Origin: Shimia aestuarii
GTDB taxonomy: Bacteria; Pseudomonadota; Alphaproteobacteria; Rhodobacterales; Rhodobacteraceae
DNA: 64,000 bases
Direction of reading: 5' to 3'
NCBI RefSeq assembly: GCF_900114635.1
Contig: NZ_FOTQ01000001.1
Span: 744,001-808,000, forward strand
How positions within the stretch are numbered: position 1 is the first letter of the stretch; each line of letters opens with the position of its first letter. Positions 1 to 8,668 of the stretch are shown here, piece by piece. The notes under the pieces were generated by a model that did not search any database, had not been told where the DNA came from, and saw only the letters and a list, made by a program, of their open reading frames with translations. Position numbers and translations under genes: made by a program.

Positions 1-257
1 CACCCGCCGAAATCACCCGGATCGCGCGCCAGCTCGGCTACGAAACACTCTATATCGACGGCGGCGCCACGATTCAGAACTTCCTGCGCGATGATCTTAT
101 TGACGAGGTGATCATCACCGAGTTCCCATTGCTGCTTGGCGATGGCACCCGTCTTTTTGGCCCGCTCGATCACCCTATGATGTTTGACCTCGTGGGCACT
201 GCAACGATGCGCGGGCAACTCCTGCAAAAACGGTATCGTCGCAAACGCTCCGGCTGA
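1..257 (+). CDS. RibD-C / dihydrofolate reductase-like protein, 3' part only
   Basis: The start lies before the window. Reading in the frame beginning at base 3 gives about 84 residues ending at a TGA at 255-257. The segment holds the typical C-terminal fold of the DHFR-like RibD family: an IDGGATIQ stretch (the glycine pair before the NADP-binding helix), then DEVIITEFPLLLGDGTRLF, the strand-loop of the last part of the Rossmann-like core. These proteins are NAD(P)H-dependent reductases, often stand-alone relatives of the riboflavin enzyme RibD whose substrate is unknown. I cannot tell from this fragment whether it is folate-, pteridine- or riboflavin-related. Confidence 0.75.
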   Translation, partial: PAEITRIARQLGYETLYIDGGATIQNFLRDDLIDEVIITEFPLLLGDGTRLFGPLDHPMMFDLVGTATMRGQLLQKRYRRKRSG

Positions 258-300
258 GCAGCGGGAAACAGCGCATCCTGCCCCGTCACGCAAGCGTTTC

Positions 301-330
301 TTGACGCAAATTGGACTCGCTTTCTACACT
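301..330 (+). promoter_or_regulatory. sigma-70-type promoter for the small gene at 378
   Basis: A TTGACG hexamer at 301-306 and TACACT at 325-330 are separated by 18 bases, leaving about 47 bases from the -10 to the next start codon. This is one of the better promoter matches in the window. Assignment is by sequence only. Confidence 0.5.
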
Positions 331-377
331 CGAGATATGGCGCCCCCGAACGCGCCTGACAGAAAAGGAGGTCCGCA

Positions 378-677
378 ATGCATCCCGATCTGAAAGCCCG
401 CCGTCGCATGGTGATCCATGCGTCCCGTGCCTACTTGGTGGCTGACCTGTCCCTGCGCCGCGCACTCGAAGACGCGCGCGTTCTTGTCCCTGACGTGATT
501 GACCACAATGTCTGGCGCATCGGCCATCCCGGCTCGCGCATCCGCCGCCTTTACGACGAACGCCACCGCGCGATGGAGCGCATGGAGGTCGCCCGTCTGA
601 AGCTCGACCTCGCCCGCCGTCGCCTGATGGAGCGCCGCAGCCCACGCCAAGTGCTGGCGATCACCTATTCGGGTTAA
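378..677 (+). CDS. small basic hypothetical protein
   Basis: The 99-residue product is rich in Arg, with a long helical, probably coiled C-terminal half (residues about 50-90) dominated by R, E, L and M. There is no signal peptide, membrane segment or motif I recognise. The start is well supported: an AAAGGAGG Shine-Dalgarno sequence lies seven bases before the ATG and a good promoter lies upstream. It is probably a monocistronic gene, since a RibD-like gene precedes it on the same strand and the convergent nrdJ follows. Function unknown. Confidence 0.7.
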   Translation: MHPDLKARRRMVIHASRAYLVADLSLRRALEDARVLVPDVIDHNVWRIGHPGSRIRRLYDERHRAMERMEVARLKLDLARRRLMERRSPRQVLAITYSG

Positions 678-748
678 AAGAACCGCACATGGCATCACGC
701 GTCGATTACACAGCGCGCAATGCCACACACACAGACATATTTAGCCGC

Positions 749-3031
749 TCACCCGCATTTCGAATGGCCGCAGCTCATGCAGGTCATGCAGCCTTCGACC
801 ATCTGCAGATCGAACTGACCACAGCTCGGGCAGGCCTTGCCGCGCGGCGCTTCGCCTACGGCCATCACCTGCGCCTGCGGGTCGGATTTGAGCCCCATGC
901 CCTCGCCTTCGATGAACCCGATGGCGATCATGTGGCGCTCGATCACGCCGCCAATCGCGGCGAGGATCGACGGGATGTATTTCCCCTCCATCCACGCCCC
1001 GCCGCGTGGGTCGAACACCGCCTTCAGCTCCTCGACGACGAAAGACACATCCCCCCCACGCCGGAACACCGCCGAAATCATCCGGGTAAGCGCCAGCGTC
1101 CACGCGTAATGCTCCATGTTCTTGGAGTTGATGAACACTTCGAACGGGCGGCGATGGCCATTGATAATCACATCATTCACGGTGAGGTAAATCGCGTGCT
1201 CGCTATCGGGCCACTTGAGCTTGTAGGTCGCGCCCTCCAGCGACTGCGGCCGCTCCAGCGGCTCGGACATATAGATCACTTCCCCTGAATCCGCGACGTG
1301 ATCGGCGGGGTTCTCGCCCGGCGCCTGATCCTCTTTCTCGCTCACGGCAAGAACCGATCCAGTCACATCATTGGGACGATAGGTCGTGCAGCCCTTGCAG
1401 CCCGTATCCCATGCCTGCATGTAGACATCCTTGAACGCGTCAAAGCTGATGTCCTCGGGGCAGTTGATCGTCTTGGAAATGGACGAGTCGATCCATTTCT
1501 GCGCCGCCGCCTGCATCCGCACATGGGCCGACGGCTCCAGCGTCTGGGCGTTCACGAAATACTCGGGCAATTCGCGCTCGCCAAACTTGTCGCGCCACAT
1601 CTGCACCGCGTAATCGACCACTTCTTCTTCAGTGCGCGATCCGTCTTTTTGGAGCACCTTGCGCGTATAGGCATAGGCAAAGACCGGCTCGATCCCCGAC
1701 GAGACATTCCCGGCATAAAGCGAGATCGTCCCGGTCGGCGCGATCGAGGTCAGCAGGGCGTTGCGGATGCCATGCTCGGCAATCGCCGCCTTCACGTCTT
1801 CATCCATCTGCGCCACCAAGCCGCCCGACAGGTATTTCTCCTTGTCAAACAGCGGGAAGGCACCCTTTTCCTTGGCCAGCTCCACCGACGCCAGATAAGA
1901 CGCCCGCGCAATCGCCTTCATCCAGGTTTCGGTCTGCGCCGCCGCGTCTTCGCTGCCATAGCGCAGCCCCAGCATCAGCAGCGCATCCGCCAGCCCGGTC
2001 ACACCAAGACCGATCCGCCGCTTGGCCTGTGCCTCGGCGGCCTGTTCGGGCAGCGGGAATTTCGACGCGTCCACCACGTTGTCCATCATCCGCACGGCCG
2101 TGGCGACCAGATCGCTCAGCTCCGCTTCATCCAGCGCCGCATCGCCCTCAAACGGGTTCTTCACCAGCCGCGCAAGGTTGATCGACCCCAGAAGGCAGGC
2201 GCCATAGGGCGGCAGCGGCTGTTCACCACAGGGGTTGGTGGCCGCGATGGTCTCGACATAGTTGAGGTTGTTCATCGCGTTGATCCGGTCGATGAAAATC
2301 ACCCCCGGCTCGGCATAATCATAGGTCGACTGCATGATCTTGTTCCAAAGATCACGCGCCTGAACCGTGTGATACACCTTGTTGCCGAACTTGAGCTCCC
2401 ACGGTCCATCCGCCTTGACCGCCTCCATGAAGGCGTCCGTGACCAGCACCGACATGTTGAACATGCGCAGGCGGGCCGGGTCGGATTTCGCGGTGATGAA
2501 CTGCTCGATATCCGGGTGGTCACAGCGCATCGTCGCCATCATCGCGCCGCGACGGCTCCCGGCGCTCATGATCGTGCGGCACATCGCGTCCCACACGTCC
2601 ATGAACGACAGCGGGCCAGAAGCATCCGCCGCCACCCCCATCACATCCGCGCCACGCGGGCGGATCGTGCTGAAATCATAGCCGATGCCGCCGCCCTGCT
2701 GCATGGTCAGCGCGGCCTCTTTCAGCATGTCGAAAATACCGCCCATGCTGTCGGGGATCGTGCCCATCACAAAGCAGTTGAACAGCGTCACGTTGCGCGC
2801 CGTACCCGCTCCGGCGGTGATCCGGCCTGCGGGCAGGTATTTGAAATCTTCAAGCGCGGCATAGAATCGCTCTTCCCAGACCTCGGGTTCTTTCTCCACC
2901 TTCGCCAGATCCCGCGCGATCCGGCGCCAGCTATCCTCGACACTCAGGTCAATCGGCGCGCCATCGGCCTTTTTGAAACGGTATTTCATGTCCCAAATTT
3001 GTTCGGCGATTGGGGCAGCAAATCGGCTCAT
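749..3031 (-). CDS. nrdJ: adenosylcobalamin-dependent (class II) ribonucleoside-diphosphate reductase
   Basis: The 760-residue enzyme makes deoxyribonucleotides using coenzyme B12, so the cell does not need an oxygen-dependent class I enzyme for this step. The core shows the NPCGEQPLPPYGACLLGSINL region with the catalytic-site cysteine, the glycyl/thiyl barrel segment ending SIAPTGTISLYAG, and a C-terminal zinc-ribbon-like CPSCGQ...CMSCGHSKC tail. That tail carries the redox-shuttle and metal-binding cysteines of this family. I chose the ATG at 3031 because a GAGGA site precedes it and the protein then begins MSRFAAPIAEQIW as in homologues. A longer upstream in-frame ATG at 3139 looks spurious. 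It is divergent from the DUF1489 gene. Confidence 0.95.
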   Translation of the reverse strand: MSRFAAPIAEQIWDMKYRFKKADGAPIDLSVEDSWRRIARDLAKVEKEPEVWEERFYAALEDFKYLPAGRITAGAGTARNVTLFNCFVMGTIPDSMGGIFDMLKEAALTMQQGGGIGYDFSTIRPRGADVMGVAADASGPLSFMDVWDAMCRTIMSAGSRRGAMMATMRCDHPDIEQFITAKSDPARLRMFNMSVLVTDAFMEAVKADGPWELKFGNKVYHTVQARDLWNKIMQSTYDYAEPGVIFIDRINAMNNLNYVETIAATNPCGEQPLPPYGACLLGSINLARLVKNPFEGDAALDEAELSDLVATAVRMMDNVVDASKFPLPEQAAEAQAKRRIGLGVTGLADALLMLGLRYGSEDAAAQTETWMKAIARASYLASVELAKEKGAFPLFDKEKYLSGGLVAQMDEDVKAAIAEHGIRNALLTSIAPTGTISLYAGNVSSGIEPVFAYAYTRKVLQKDGSRTEEEVVDYAVQMWRDKFGERELPEYFVNAQTLEPSAHVRMQAAAQKWIDSSISKTINCPEDISFDAFKDVYMQAWDTGCKGCTTYRPNDVTGSVLAVSEKEDQAPGENPADHVADSGEVIYMSEPLERPQSLEGATYKLKWPDSEHAIYLTVNDVIINGHRRPFEVFINSKNMEHYAWTLALTRMISAVFRRGGDVSFVVEELKAVFDPRGGAWMEGKYIPSILAAIGGVIERHMIAIGFIEGEGMGLKSDPQAQVMAVGEAPRGKACPSCGQFDLQMVEGCMTCMSCGHSKCG

Positions 3032-3101
3032 GCGGGGATCCTCGGTCGGTGGTCTGGCAGTTTTGGTAGCAAGCGGGATACGCACCCGAAGGCGCGGAGA
3101 T

Positions 3102-3145
3102 ACACAATACCTTGAATGCCGACCCAAATCCACTACCATATGCGC
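3102..3145. promoter_or_regulatory. possible NrdR box(es) upstream of nrdJ
   Basis: The segment ACACAATACCTTGAAT at 3102-3117 matches 8 of the 10 central positions of the NrdR box consensus (CWATATATWG). A much poorer second copy, CTACCATATG, begins at 3133. NrdR controls ribonucleotide reductase genes in most bacteria and normally binds two boxes about three helical turns apart. Here the offset is 28 bases and the second copy is weak, so this is only a candidate. Confidence 0.3.
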
Positions 3146-3164
3146 CCTATTCTGTGGGGGACTC

Positions 3165-3173
3165 TGTGGATAA
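3165..3173 (-). promoter_or_regulatory. perfect DnaA-box sequence in the nrdJ/DUF1489 divergent region
   Basis: TGTGGATAA is the exact reverse complement of the strong DnaA box TTATCCACA. It lies 134 bases upstream of nrdJ and just before the likely GTG start of the divergent gene. DnaA controls nrdAB in E. coli, so the position is suggestive. A 9-mer can also occur by chance. Confidence 0.35.
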
Positions 3174-3177
3174 CTTC

Positions 3178-3597
3178 GTGAATCTGGTGAAATTGTCAGT
3201 CGGCTCGGAAAGCGTCGAGACCCTCGCCGACTGGCAAGCGACTCGCGCCGCCCAGAGCGATGACGGCCTGCCCCGCCACGTCACCCGCATGTGGCCCAAA
3301 CGCGAGGCCGAAATCCTGCGCGGTGGTTCGATCTACTGGGTCATCAAGGGCGTGATCCAGTGCCGCCAGCGCATCCTGCGCCTGGACGAGGTGATCGGTG
3401 CGGACGGCATCCGCCGCTGCGCCATCGTACTCGACCCCGAGCTCCACCGCACCGTCTCGGCTCTCAAACGCCCCTTCCAGGGCTGGCGCTATCTCAAACC
3501 CGAAGACAGCCCCTCCGACCTGCCGAAATCACGTGAAACCGATGATACCCTGCCCGATGACCTCAACCGGGCCCTCGCTGAAATCGGGGTTCTCTAA
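3178..3597 (+). CDS. DUF1489 family protein
   Basis: A 139-residue soluble protein. The pattern VNLVKLSVGSES at the N-terminus, then the RGGSIYWVIKGVIQCRQRI and LHRTVSALKRPFQGWRYL stretches, are what I know of the alphaproteobacterial DUF1489 family, whose function is unknown. I prefer the GTG at 3178 because the family consensus begins there. A GTG at 3166 has a better-spaced GGGGGA Shine-Dalgarno, and an ATG at 3112 would need a non-conserved extension. The gene is divergent from nrdJ and convergent with hisG, ending 16 bases from it. Confidence 0.7.
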   Translation: MNLVKLSVGSESVETLADWQATRAAQSDDGLPRHVTRMWPKREAEILRGGSIYWVIKGVIQCRQRILRLDEVIGADGIRRCAIVLDPELHRTVSALKRPFQGWRYLKPEDSPSDLPKSRETDDTLPDDLNRALAEIGVL

Positions 3598-3612
3598 GCC
3601 GCGCCAGCAACT

Positions 3613-4302
3613 CTACCCCAACCGGTTCAACAACTCGCGCAGTGTTGCCTTTTCCATGTCCGATACATCGGCCACCCGGCTGCGCCACAGCGTCGCCTGC
3701 GACCGCAGGATCGGCCCGTCCGACAGAATCTTGAGGTGATTGGCCCGCAATGTTTCCCCGGTCGAGGTGATATCCGCCACACCCTCGGCGGTCAGGTTCT
3801 TGATCGTGCCTTCGGTCGCGCCCTGGCTGTCGACAAGCTGGTAGTCGGCCACGCCATTGTCGCGCAGGTATTCCCGCACCAGCCGGTGATACTTGGTCGC
3901 GATCCTGAGCCGGAACCCGTGCCGCGCCCGGAACGCCGCCGCCGCCGCATCCAGATCGTCCAGCGTGTCCACATCAACCCAGCACCCCGGCACCGCGATA
4001 ATCAGGTCGGCCTGACCAAAGCCCAGCGGTTCGATCTCTTCCACCTGCTGTTCCCAGCGGCCCAGCTTTTCGCGCACAAGGTCCGTTCCGGTCACGCCCA
4101 GATGAATGCGCCCGGCGGCCAGTTCACGCGGGATTTCCCCCGCCGACAACAACACGAGGTCCACCCCGTCGATGCCCTCAACAGCCCCGGCATATTCCCG
4201 GTCCGATCCGGTCCGCGACAATTCCACGCCGCGCGCCTTGAACCAGTCAAAGGTCTTTTCCATCAGCCGCCCCTTGGACGGCACCCCCAGCTTGATACTC
4301 AT
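3613..4302 (-). CDS. hisG: ATP phosphoribosyltransferase, short form catalytic subunit
   Basis: First step of histidine biosynthesis: ATP plus PRPP gives phosphoribosyl-ATP. The product has 229 residues and lacks the C-terminal ACT-like regulatory domain of long HisG. It therefore needs HisZ, which is encoded immediately upstream. Recognisable motifs are LGVPSKGRLME at the start, the GVTGTDLVRE loop and the PRPP-binding DSQGATEGTIKNL segment. The start overlaps the hisZ stop by four bases (ATGA), which implies coupled synthesis of the two subunits. Confidence 0.95.
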   Translation of the reverse strand: MSIKLGVPSKGRLMEKTFDWFKARGVELSRTGSDREYAGAVEGIDGVDLVLLSAGEIPRELAAGRIHLGVTGTDLVREKLGRWEQQVEEIEPLGFGQADLIIAVPGCWVDVDTLDDLDAAAAAFRARHGFRLRIATKYHRLVREYLRDNGVADYQLVDSQGATEGTIKNLTAEGVADITSTGETLRANHLKILSDGPILRSQATLWRSRVADVSDMEKATLRELLNRLG

Positions 4303-5384
4303 GCCCCGGCCTCCAGTTCGACCAACAGGCCCGGACGGATCACCCCGCCCACCGCCGGAATTTCACTGCCCTGCCCCAGCACGCGGGTCAGCGCATCATA
4401 CCGCCCCCCGGATGCAAGCGGCGGCAGGTCGGGACGTCCCGGCACGTAAAAACCAAAGACAAACCCGTCGTAATACTCCATCGACGTGCGCCCATAGCTG
4501 GCTTCGAACTCAAGGTTCGCCACATCGACGCCCCGCGCCGCCAGCGCCTCGATCCGTTCCTGCAGACGGAACATCGCCTCGGTGATCGCAGGCATATCCA
4601 CCGCCAGATCGCGAATGTGCTCAAGCGCATAAGGCAGGGTTTCGCGCACGTTCAGCAGCGTGTCGATCAACCCGACCTCCCGCGCGCTGATCGGCGCCGC
4701 CTCGGCATCCTCGCGCAAGGCTTCGATCCGTGCAGCCACTTCCTCTTGCGACCGCATCCCGATATCGGGAAAATCATGCGCCATCGGGTTGGGATGGGCC
4801 AGCAACGCGGCCCGGCTCGCCGGAACCGCACTCCGCCCGGAAAACCGATCAAGCAGGGCCCGGAACCGCCGTGGCCGCCAGACATGGCGCAGCAGCGCCT
4901 GCTTGCGCCGCTCGGTGGTGTTCAGCCCGCGCACCGCTGCCGTCAGGATACCGATATCCCCGGTCGCCGCACGCAGGTTCACGCCCTTCAGCGCGTCCTG
5001 AATGACCGCAAAGGCCTCGGCATCAGCCGCCGCCGGGTTCTCCCGGTCAAACACCTCGTATCCGACCTGCATGTATTCATTGGCCCGGTCCGGGTCGTCT
5101 TCCTGACGGCGAAACACCTCGCCCGCATAGGTATAACGCGCTGGCTCCGCCCCATGCGCCATGTGCATCTGCACCACCGGCACCGTAAAGTCGGGGCGCA
5201 GCATCTGCTCCCCGCGCAACGCATCGCTCGTCACATAGGCCCGCGCCCGGATGTCCTCGCCATACAGGTCCAGAAGCACTTCGGCCGGTTGCAGGATCGC
5301 TGTTTCCACCGGTTTCGCCCCGGCCGCCTCGAACCCATCGCGCAGCGCCGCTGCGCGGGCCCGGATTTCCGCTTTCTGAGGCAT
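4299..5384 (-). CDS. hisZ: ATP phosphoribosyltransferase regulatory subunit
   Basis: HisZ is a histidyl-tRNA synthetase-like protein without aminoacylation activity. It forms a hetero-octamer with short HisG and provides histidine feedback control. The 361-residue product has class II synthetase core features: a motif-2-like LRPDFTVPVVQMH and RYTYAGEVFRRQ, and a motif-3-like LASGGRYDALTRVLGQ near the C-terminus. It also has insertions typical of alphaproteobacterial HisZ. It sits directly between hisS and hisG. The ATG shares one base with the hisS stop (TGATG) and the stop overlaps hisG. Confidence 0.92.
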   Translation of the reverse strand: MPQKAEIRARAAALRDGFEAAGAKPVETAILQPAEVLLDLYGEDIRARAYVTSDALRGEQMLRPDFTVPVVQMHMAHGAEPARYTYAGEVFRRQEDDPDRANEYMQVGYEVFDRENPAAADAEAFAVIQDALKGVNLRAATGDIGILTAAVRGLNTTERRKQALLRHVWRPRRFRALLDRFSGRSAVPASRAALLAHPNPMAHDFPDIGMRSQEEVAARIEALREDAEAAPISAREVGLIDTLLNVRETLPYALEHIRDLAVDMPAITEAMFRLQERIEALAARGVDVANLEFEASYGRTSMEYYDGFVFGFYVPGRPDLPPLASGGRYDALTRVLGQGSEIPAVGGVIRPGLLVELEAGA

Positions 5385-6874
5385 CAGCCGTCCTGCCCTT
5401 CCAAGATTTCGCGCACCTTGGCCACAAGATCACCGCGCGCCACTTCGAACTGGCTCGGGCGCTCTTTCCATTCTTCCAACGTGGCGCTCTCGGCAATCTT
5501 GGCCCCAAGGATGAGGTCCTTGATCTGCACCACGCCCCGGTCCTTCTCATCCCCGCCTTCGATCACGGCAACCGGCGAGTTGCGCTTGTCGGCGTATTTG
5601 AGCTGGTTGCCAAAGTTCTTCGGGTTGCCAAGATACACCTCGGCGCGAATGCCCGCATTGCGCAGCTCCGCCACCATCGCCTGATAATCCGCCATCCGGT
5701 CGCGATCCATCACGGTCACAACCACCGGCCCCTTGACCGCGCCACCGATCCGGCCCTTCTCACGCAACGCCGCCAACAGGCGATCCACGCCAATCGACAC
5801 CCCCGTCGCAGGCACCGCCTGCCCGGTAAATCGCTTCACGAGGTCATCGTAACGCCCACCGCCCGAAACCGACCCGAACTGACGCTTGCGCCCTTTCTCG
5901 TCGAAAATCTCGAACGTCAGCTCGGCCTCGTAAACCGGCCCGGTGTAATAGCCCAAACCCCGCACGACGCTGGGGTCAATCTCGATCCGGTCCGCGCCAT
6001 AGCCACCCGCAGCCAGCAACTCGCCAATCTGTTCCAACTCGGCAATCCCCTCGGCGCCAATTTTGGACTCACCGACTGCACCGCGCAGGTTGGCAAAGGT
6101 CTTGGCAACGTCATCCGCCTTCGAGGTCAGGAACGCGATCACCGGCTCCGCCTGATCCTCGCTCAGCCCGACACCGTCGATAAACGCGCCCGACGCATCC
6201 AACCGCCCCTTGGTCAGCAACTCGCGCACGCCCTGCTCACCCACCTTGTCGAACTTGTCGATGGTGCGCAGTACGTTATCGCGCGCGCCTTCCCCCTCGG
6301 GCAAGCCCATCGCTTCCAGAACACCATTCAGGACCTTCCGGTTGTTCACCCGCACAAGGTAATCCCCGCGCGGAATGCCGACGGTCTCCAGCGTATCGGA
6401 CAGCATTGCGCAAATCTCGGCGTCGGCGGCCATGCTCGCCGTACCCACGGTGTCCGCATCACATTGATAAAACTGGCGATATCGACCGGGTCCGGGCTTT
6501 TCATTGCGCCACACCGGACCCATCGCATAACGACGATAGGGGGTCGGCAAATCATTGCGGTGCTGCGCATAAACCCGCGCCAAAGGTGCCGTCAGGTCAT
6601 AGCGCAGCGCCATCCAATCGCCATTTCCGTCTTCATCCGATTCCTGCCACGCGAAGACACCTTCGTTGGGGCGGTCCACGTCGGGAAGAAACTTGCCCAG
6701 CGCCTCGACGGTCTCCACCGCACTCGATTCAAGCGCCTCGAACCCATAGCGATGATACACCCCGGCAATCTGATGCAGCATCTCGGCACGCTCGCTCACT
6801 TCGGCGCCGAAATAGTCGCGGAACCCCTTGGGCGTGATCGCCTTGGGGCGGGGGGCTTTCTTCACTTTGGCCAT
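5384..6874 (-). CDS. hisS: histidyl-tRNA synthetase
   Basis: A class II aminoacyl-tRNA synthetase of 496 residues, longer than the roughly 420-residue E. coli enzyme, as is usual in alphaproteobacteria. Motif 1 lies around [17 protein letters not shown]. Motif 2 is the [19 protein letters not shown] stretch. The histidine-A signature is close to [14 protein letters not shown] and motif 3 is [15 protein letters not shown]-terminal anticodon-binding domain contains the [19 protein letters not shown] segment. It is the first gene of hisS-hisZ-hisG, linking tRNA charging with the histidine pathway entry enzyme. The Shine-Dalgarno is weak. Confidence 0.95.
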   Translation of the reverse strand: MAKVKKAPRPKAITPKGFRDYFGAEVSERAEMLHQIAGVYHRYGFEALESSAVETVEALGKFLPDVDRPNEGVFAWQESDEDGNGDWMALRYDLTAPLARVYAQHRNDLPTPYRRYAMGPVWRNEKPGPGRYRQFYQCDADTVGTASMAADAEICAMLSDTLETVGIPRGDYLVRVNNRKVLNGVLEAMGLPEGEGARDNVLRTIDKFDKVGEQGVRELLTKGRLDASGAFIDGVGLSEDQAEPVIAFLTSKADDVAKTFANLRGAVGESKIGAEGIAELEQIGELLAAGGYGADRIEIDPSVVRGLGYYTGPVYEAELTFEIFDEKGRKRQFGSVSGGGRYDDLVKRFTGQAVPATGVSIGVDRLLAALREKGRIGGAVKGPVVVTVMDRDRMADYQAMVAELRNAGIRAEVYLGNPKNFGNQLKYADKRNSPVAVIEGGDEKDRGVVQIKDLILGAKIAESATLEEWKERPSQFEVARGDLVAKVREILEGQDG

Positions 6875-7254
6875 GGCACAGGTCCCTTCGGAATGCGGTC
6901 GCCCACGCCTTTACCCAAAGCCCCGCACAGGGGCAAGCAAACCCTCTGTCGCAGACCCGCTTTCGCCCCGCGTTCCAGCCCGAAAAATCACTGACCCGAA
7001 GGCGCTCCGGGATCGAGACGCGCAAGCATGACGAAATACGTCACACGGGGAATCCTGCTCCAAAAAGCCGCTCCAGCCCGCGTCGCACCTCGATGGCGTC
7101 ACCATCACTGGCGCACGGCATCTGGTTCATTACGGCCTTTCACACCACCCCGAGACATACGCCGACCCGCCACTTTCTTTTCCACAAATACCCTCGGGGG
7201 GAGCGTTTCCAAACCCCGTTTGGAAACCGGGGGGGGGGCAGACAGCCCCCTGCT
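6875..7254. other. intergenic stretch hisS to crotonase gene
   Basis: No convincing gene. It contains the upstream region of hisS, a small inverted repeat TGACG-AAATA-CGTCA at 7029-7043, and, next to the crotonase stop, one copy of the dispersed hairpin/AT-tail element described separately. Short reading frames here have no Shine-Dalgarno and no coding character. Confidence 0.5.
7171..7254. repeat. dispersed intergenic element, copy 1
   Basis: Begins with the C/T-rich tail CTTTCTTTTCCACAAATACC and the CTCGGGGGG core (7171-7202). A 10-bp stem GTTTCCAAAC (7205-7214) pairs with GTTTGGAAAC (7218-7227) around a CCC loop. A G-run then pairs with CCCCC near 7245. It ends at the stop codon of the minus-strand crotonase gene, so it is probably transcribed as a 3' structure. 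Four similar copies occur at 8380, 15632, 20281 and 57718. Confidence 0.6.
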
Positions 7255-8058
7255 TCAGATGTCACCAAAACTGCCGCCGCGGCCTTTTCCGGACGCAAAT
7301 CGCGCCGCCCCGGCCGCCCCTTCGGCGGCAAACGCCGCGAAAGAGGCCCATTCCCGGCGCAGCGCCGACGCCAGCTCAACACCCGACAAACGCGCCGACA
7401 GGTGATCGGCGCGCATACAGCTCTGCGGAAACCGCGTCAGCCCCTCGGCTAGGTCCAGCGCCGCCGCCAGCGCGCCGCCCTCCGGCACCACCCGATCCGC
7501 CAACCCCATCGCCTGCGCCTCGACCGCCCCCACGGGGCGCCCGGTCAGGATCAGGTCATTGGCGCGCCCCTGCCCAATGAGACGCGGCAAGCGCACGGTC
7601 CCGCCATCAATCAAAGGCACGCCCCAGCGACGACAGAACACCCCGAACACCGCGCTCTCGGACGCGACCCGCATGTCACACCACGCCGCCAGCTCGATCC
7701 CCCCGGCCACGGCATAGCCCTCTACGGCGGCGATCACTGGCTTCGACAACAAAAGCCGCGATGGCCCCATCGGCCCCGGCAGGGGCTGCGCCGCCGCGTC
7801 GGACCAGTCGTCCGGCATCTGCACCTGCGACAGCCAATCCGCGCCTTCTCCCCCGGCCGCGGCCTTCAGGTCATAGCCCGCACAAAAATGCCCCCCGGCG
7901 CCCGCGAACACGGCCACGTCAACCGCGTCGTCCTGCTCAAAAGCCCGAAACGCCTCGTAAAGCGCCCGCGCCGTCTCCGGGTTCACCGCATTGCGCGCCT
8001 CGGGGCGATGGATCGTCACCACCCGCACCCGTCCCACCGTTTCCAAGCTGATCGTCAT
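7255..8058 (-). CDS. enoyl-CoA hydratase/isomerase (crotonase) family protein
   Basis: A 267-residue crotonase-fold protein. The oxyanion-hole segments are visible as GAGGHFCAGYDL and the IAAVEGYAVAGGIELAAWCD stretch. The position usually occupied by the hydratase Glu near WGVPLIDGGTVRLPRL does not match a standard hydratase pair, so substrate and reaction are uncertain. I chose the ATG at 8058: a GGAGGACAGGAG site lies directly before it and the protein then starts MTISLETVGRVRVV. It stands alone, downstream of nothing on its strand and followed by a repeat element. Confidence 0.85.
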   Translation of the reverse strand: MTISLETVGRVRVVTIHRPEARNAVNPETARALYEAFRAFEQDDAVDVAVFAGAGGHFCAGYDLKAAAGGEGADWLSQVQMPDDWSDAAAQPLPGPMGPSRLLLSKPVIAAVEGYAVAGGIELAAWCDMRVASESAVFGVFCRRWGVPLIDGGTVRLPRLIGQGRANDLILTGRPVGAVEAQAMGLADRVVPEGGALAAALDLAEGLTRFPQSCMRADHLSARLSGVELASALRREWASFAAFAAEGAAGAARFASGKGRGGSFGDI

Positions 8059-8158
8059 CTCCTGTCCTCCCGCCCCAACCCCAGCACGCAGCGTCTCCCC
8101 AAGCAAACAAAACGCCGCGTCGCTTGACGCGCCTGCCCGCCGGGGCTAGCCACACCTC

Positions 8159-8353
8159 ATGGAAAAGCTTGAAGAACAGATCGCCCACCTGACCCGCACC
8201 GTCGAAGACCTCAGCGACGTCGTCGCCCGTCAGGATCAGGAAATCGCGCTGCTCACCCGCCGCGTCGCCCTGCTTCTCGAACGCGAAGCCAGCCGCGAGG
8301 CCGAAGGCACCGGTGGGGTGGTTTTGGGGGATGAACGCCCGCCGCATTACTAG
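8159..8353 (+). CDS. slyX: SlyX family protein
   Basis: A 64-residue, mostly coiled-coil protein. The N-terminal heptads (LEEQIAHLTRTVEDLSDVV) and the invariant C-terminal ERPPHY are the hallmark of SlyX. The family is widespread in proteobacteria, and its name comes from its position beside slyD in E. coli. Molecular role unknown. Confidence 0.88.
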   Translation: MEKLEEQIAHLTRTVEDLSDVVARQDQEIALLTRRVALLLEREASREAEGTGGVVLGDERPPHY

Positions 8354-8379
8354 GCGCGCGACCGGGACAATCGGGATGC

Positions 8380-8452
8380 GGGGGCCAGCCCCCACTTGAG
8401 CCTGCGGCTCAATTCACCCCCGGGGTATTTTCGAGCATTGAGAAGGAAAAGG
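8380..8452. repeat. dispersed intergenic element, copy 2
   Basis: GGGGGC-CA-GCCCCC hairpin at 8380-8393, then a second hairpin TTGAGCC-TGC-GGCTCAA at 8396-8412, then the core ACCCCCGGGGTATTTTCGAG and an AAGGAAAAGG tail. It follows the slyX stop within 30 bases. Compared with copy 1 the element is inverted, but the order of parts is the same. Confidence 0.65.
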
Positions 8453-8584
8453 CATCTTGCGCAAAAAGCGGGCGCGGCGCGGGCCGGGGATTCCCGCTGC
8501 TGACGCGGACGCCGCAAACTTCCCCCTAGCCATTCCGCCCCATAGTTCCTAGATTTCTAACGGATTCAACAAAGGGGCAAACGC

Positions 8585-8668
8585 ATGTCCGGAACCGGAT
8601 TACAAAAGCTTTCGTTTGTTCTTCTTGTCATCCTCATCCTCTATGTGTCGATCGCAGGAGGCGTGTGA
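8585..8668 (+). CDS. 27-residue single-span membrane peptide
   Basis: The ATG is preceded by an AAAGGGG Shine-Dalgarno at 8573-8579. The reading frame encodes a short polar N-terminus followed by a hydrophobic run (LSFVLLVILILYVSIAGG). Its stop overlaps the next start as TGATG, and the next gene's own GGAGG lies inside this frame. The tight coupling suggests a real small membrane component of the XpaC/TelA cluster, although the size is at the limit of what sequence alone can support. Confidence 0.55.
   Translation: MSGTGLQKLSFVLLVILILYVSIAGGV

Noticed and set aside
1298-3115. 605-codon open frame on the plus strand
   Set aside because: It is the exact antisense of nrdJ, has an Arg/His-rich composition typical of antisense frames in GC-rich DNA, and no family features.
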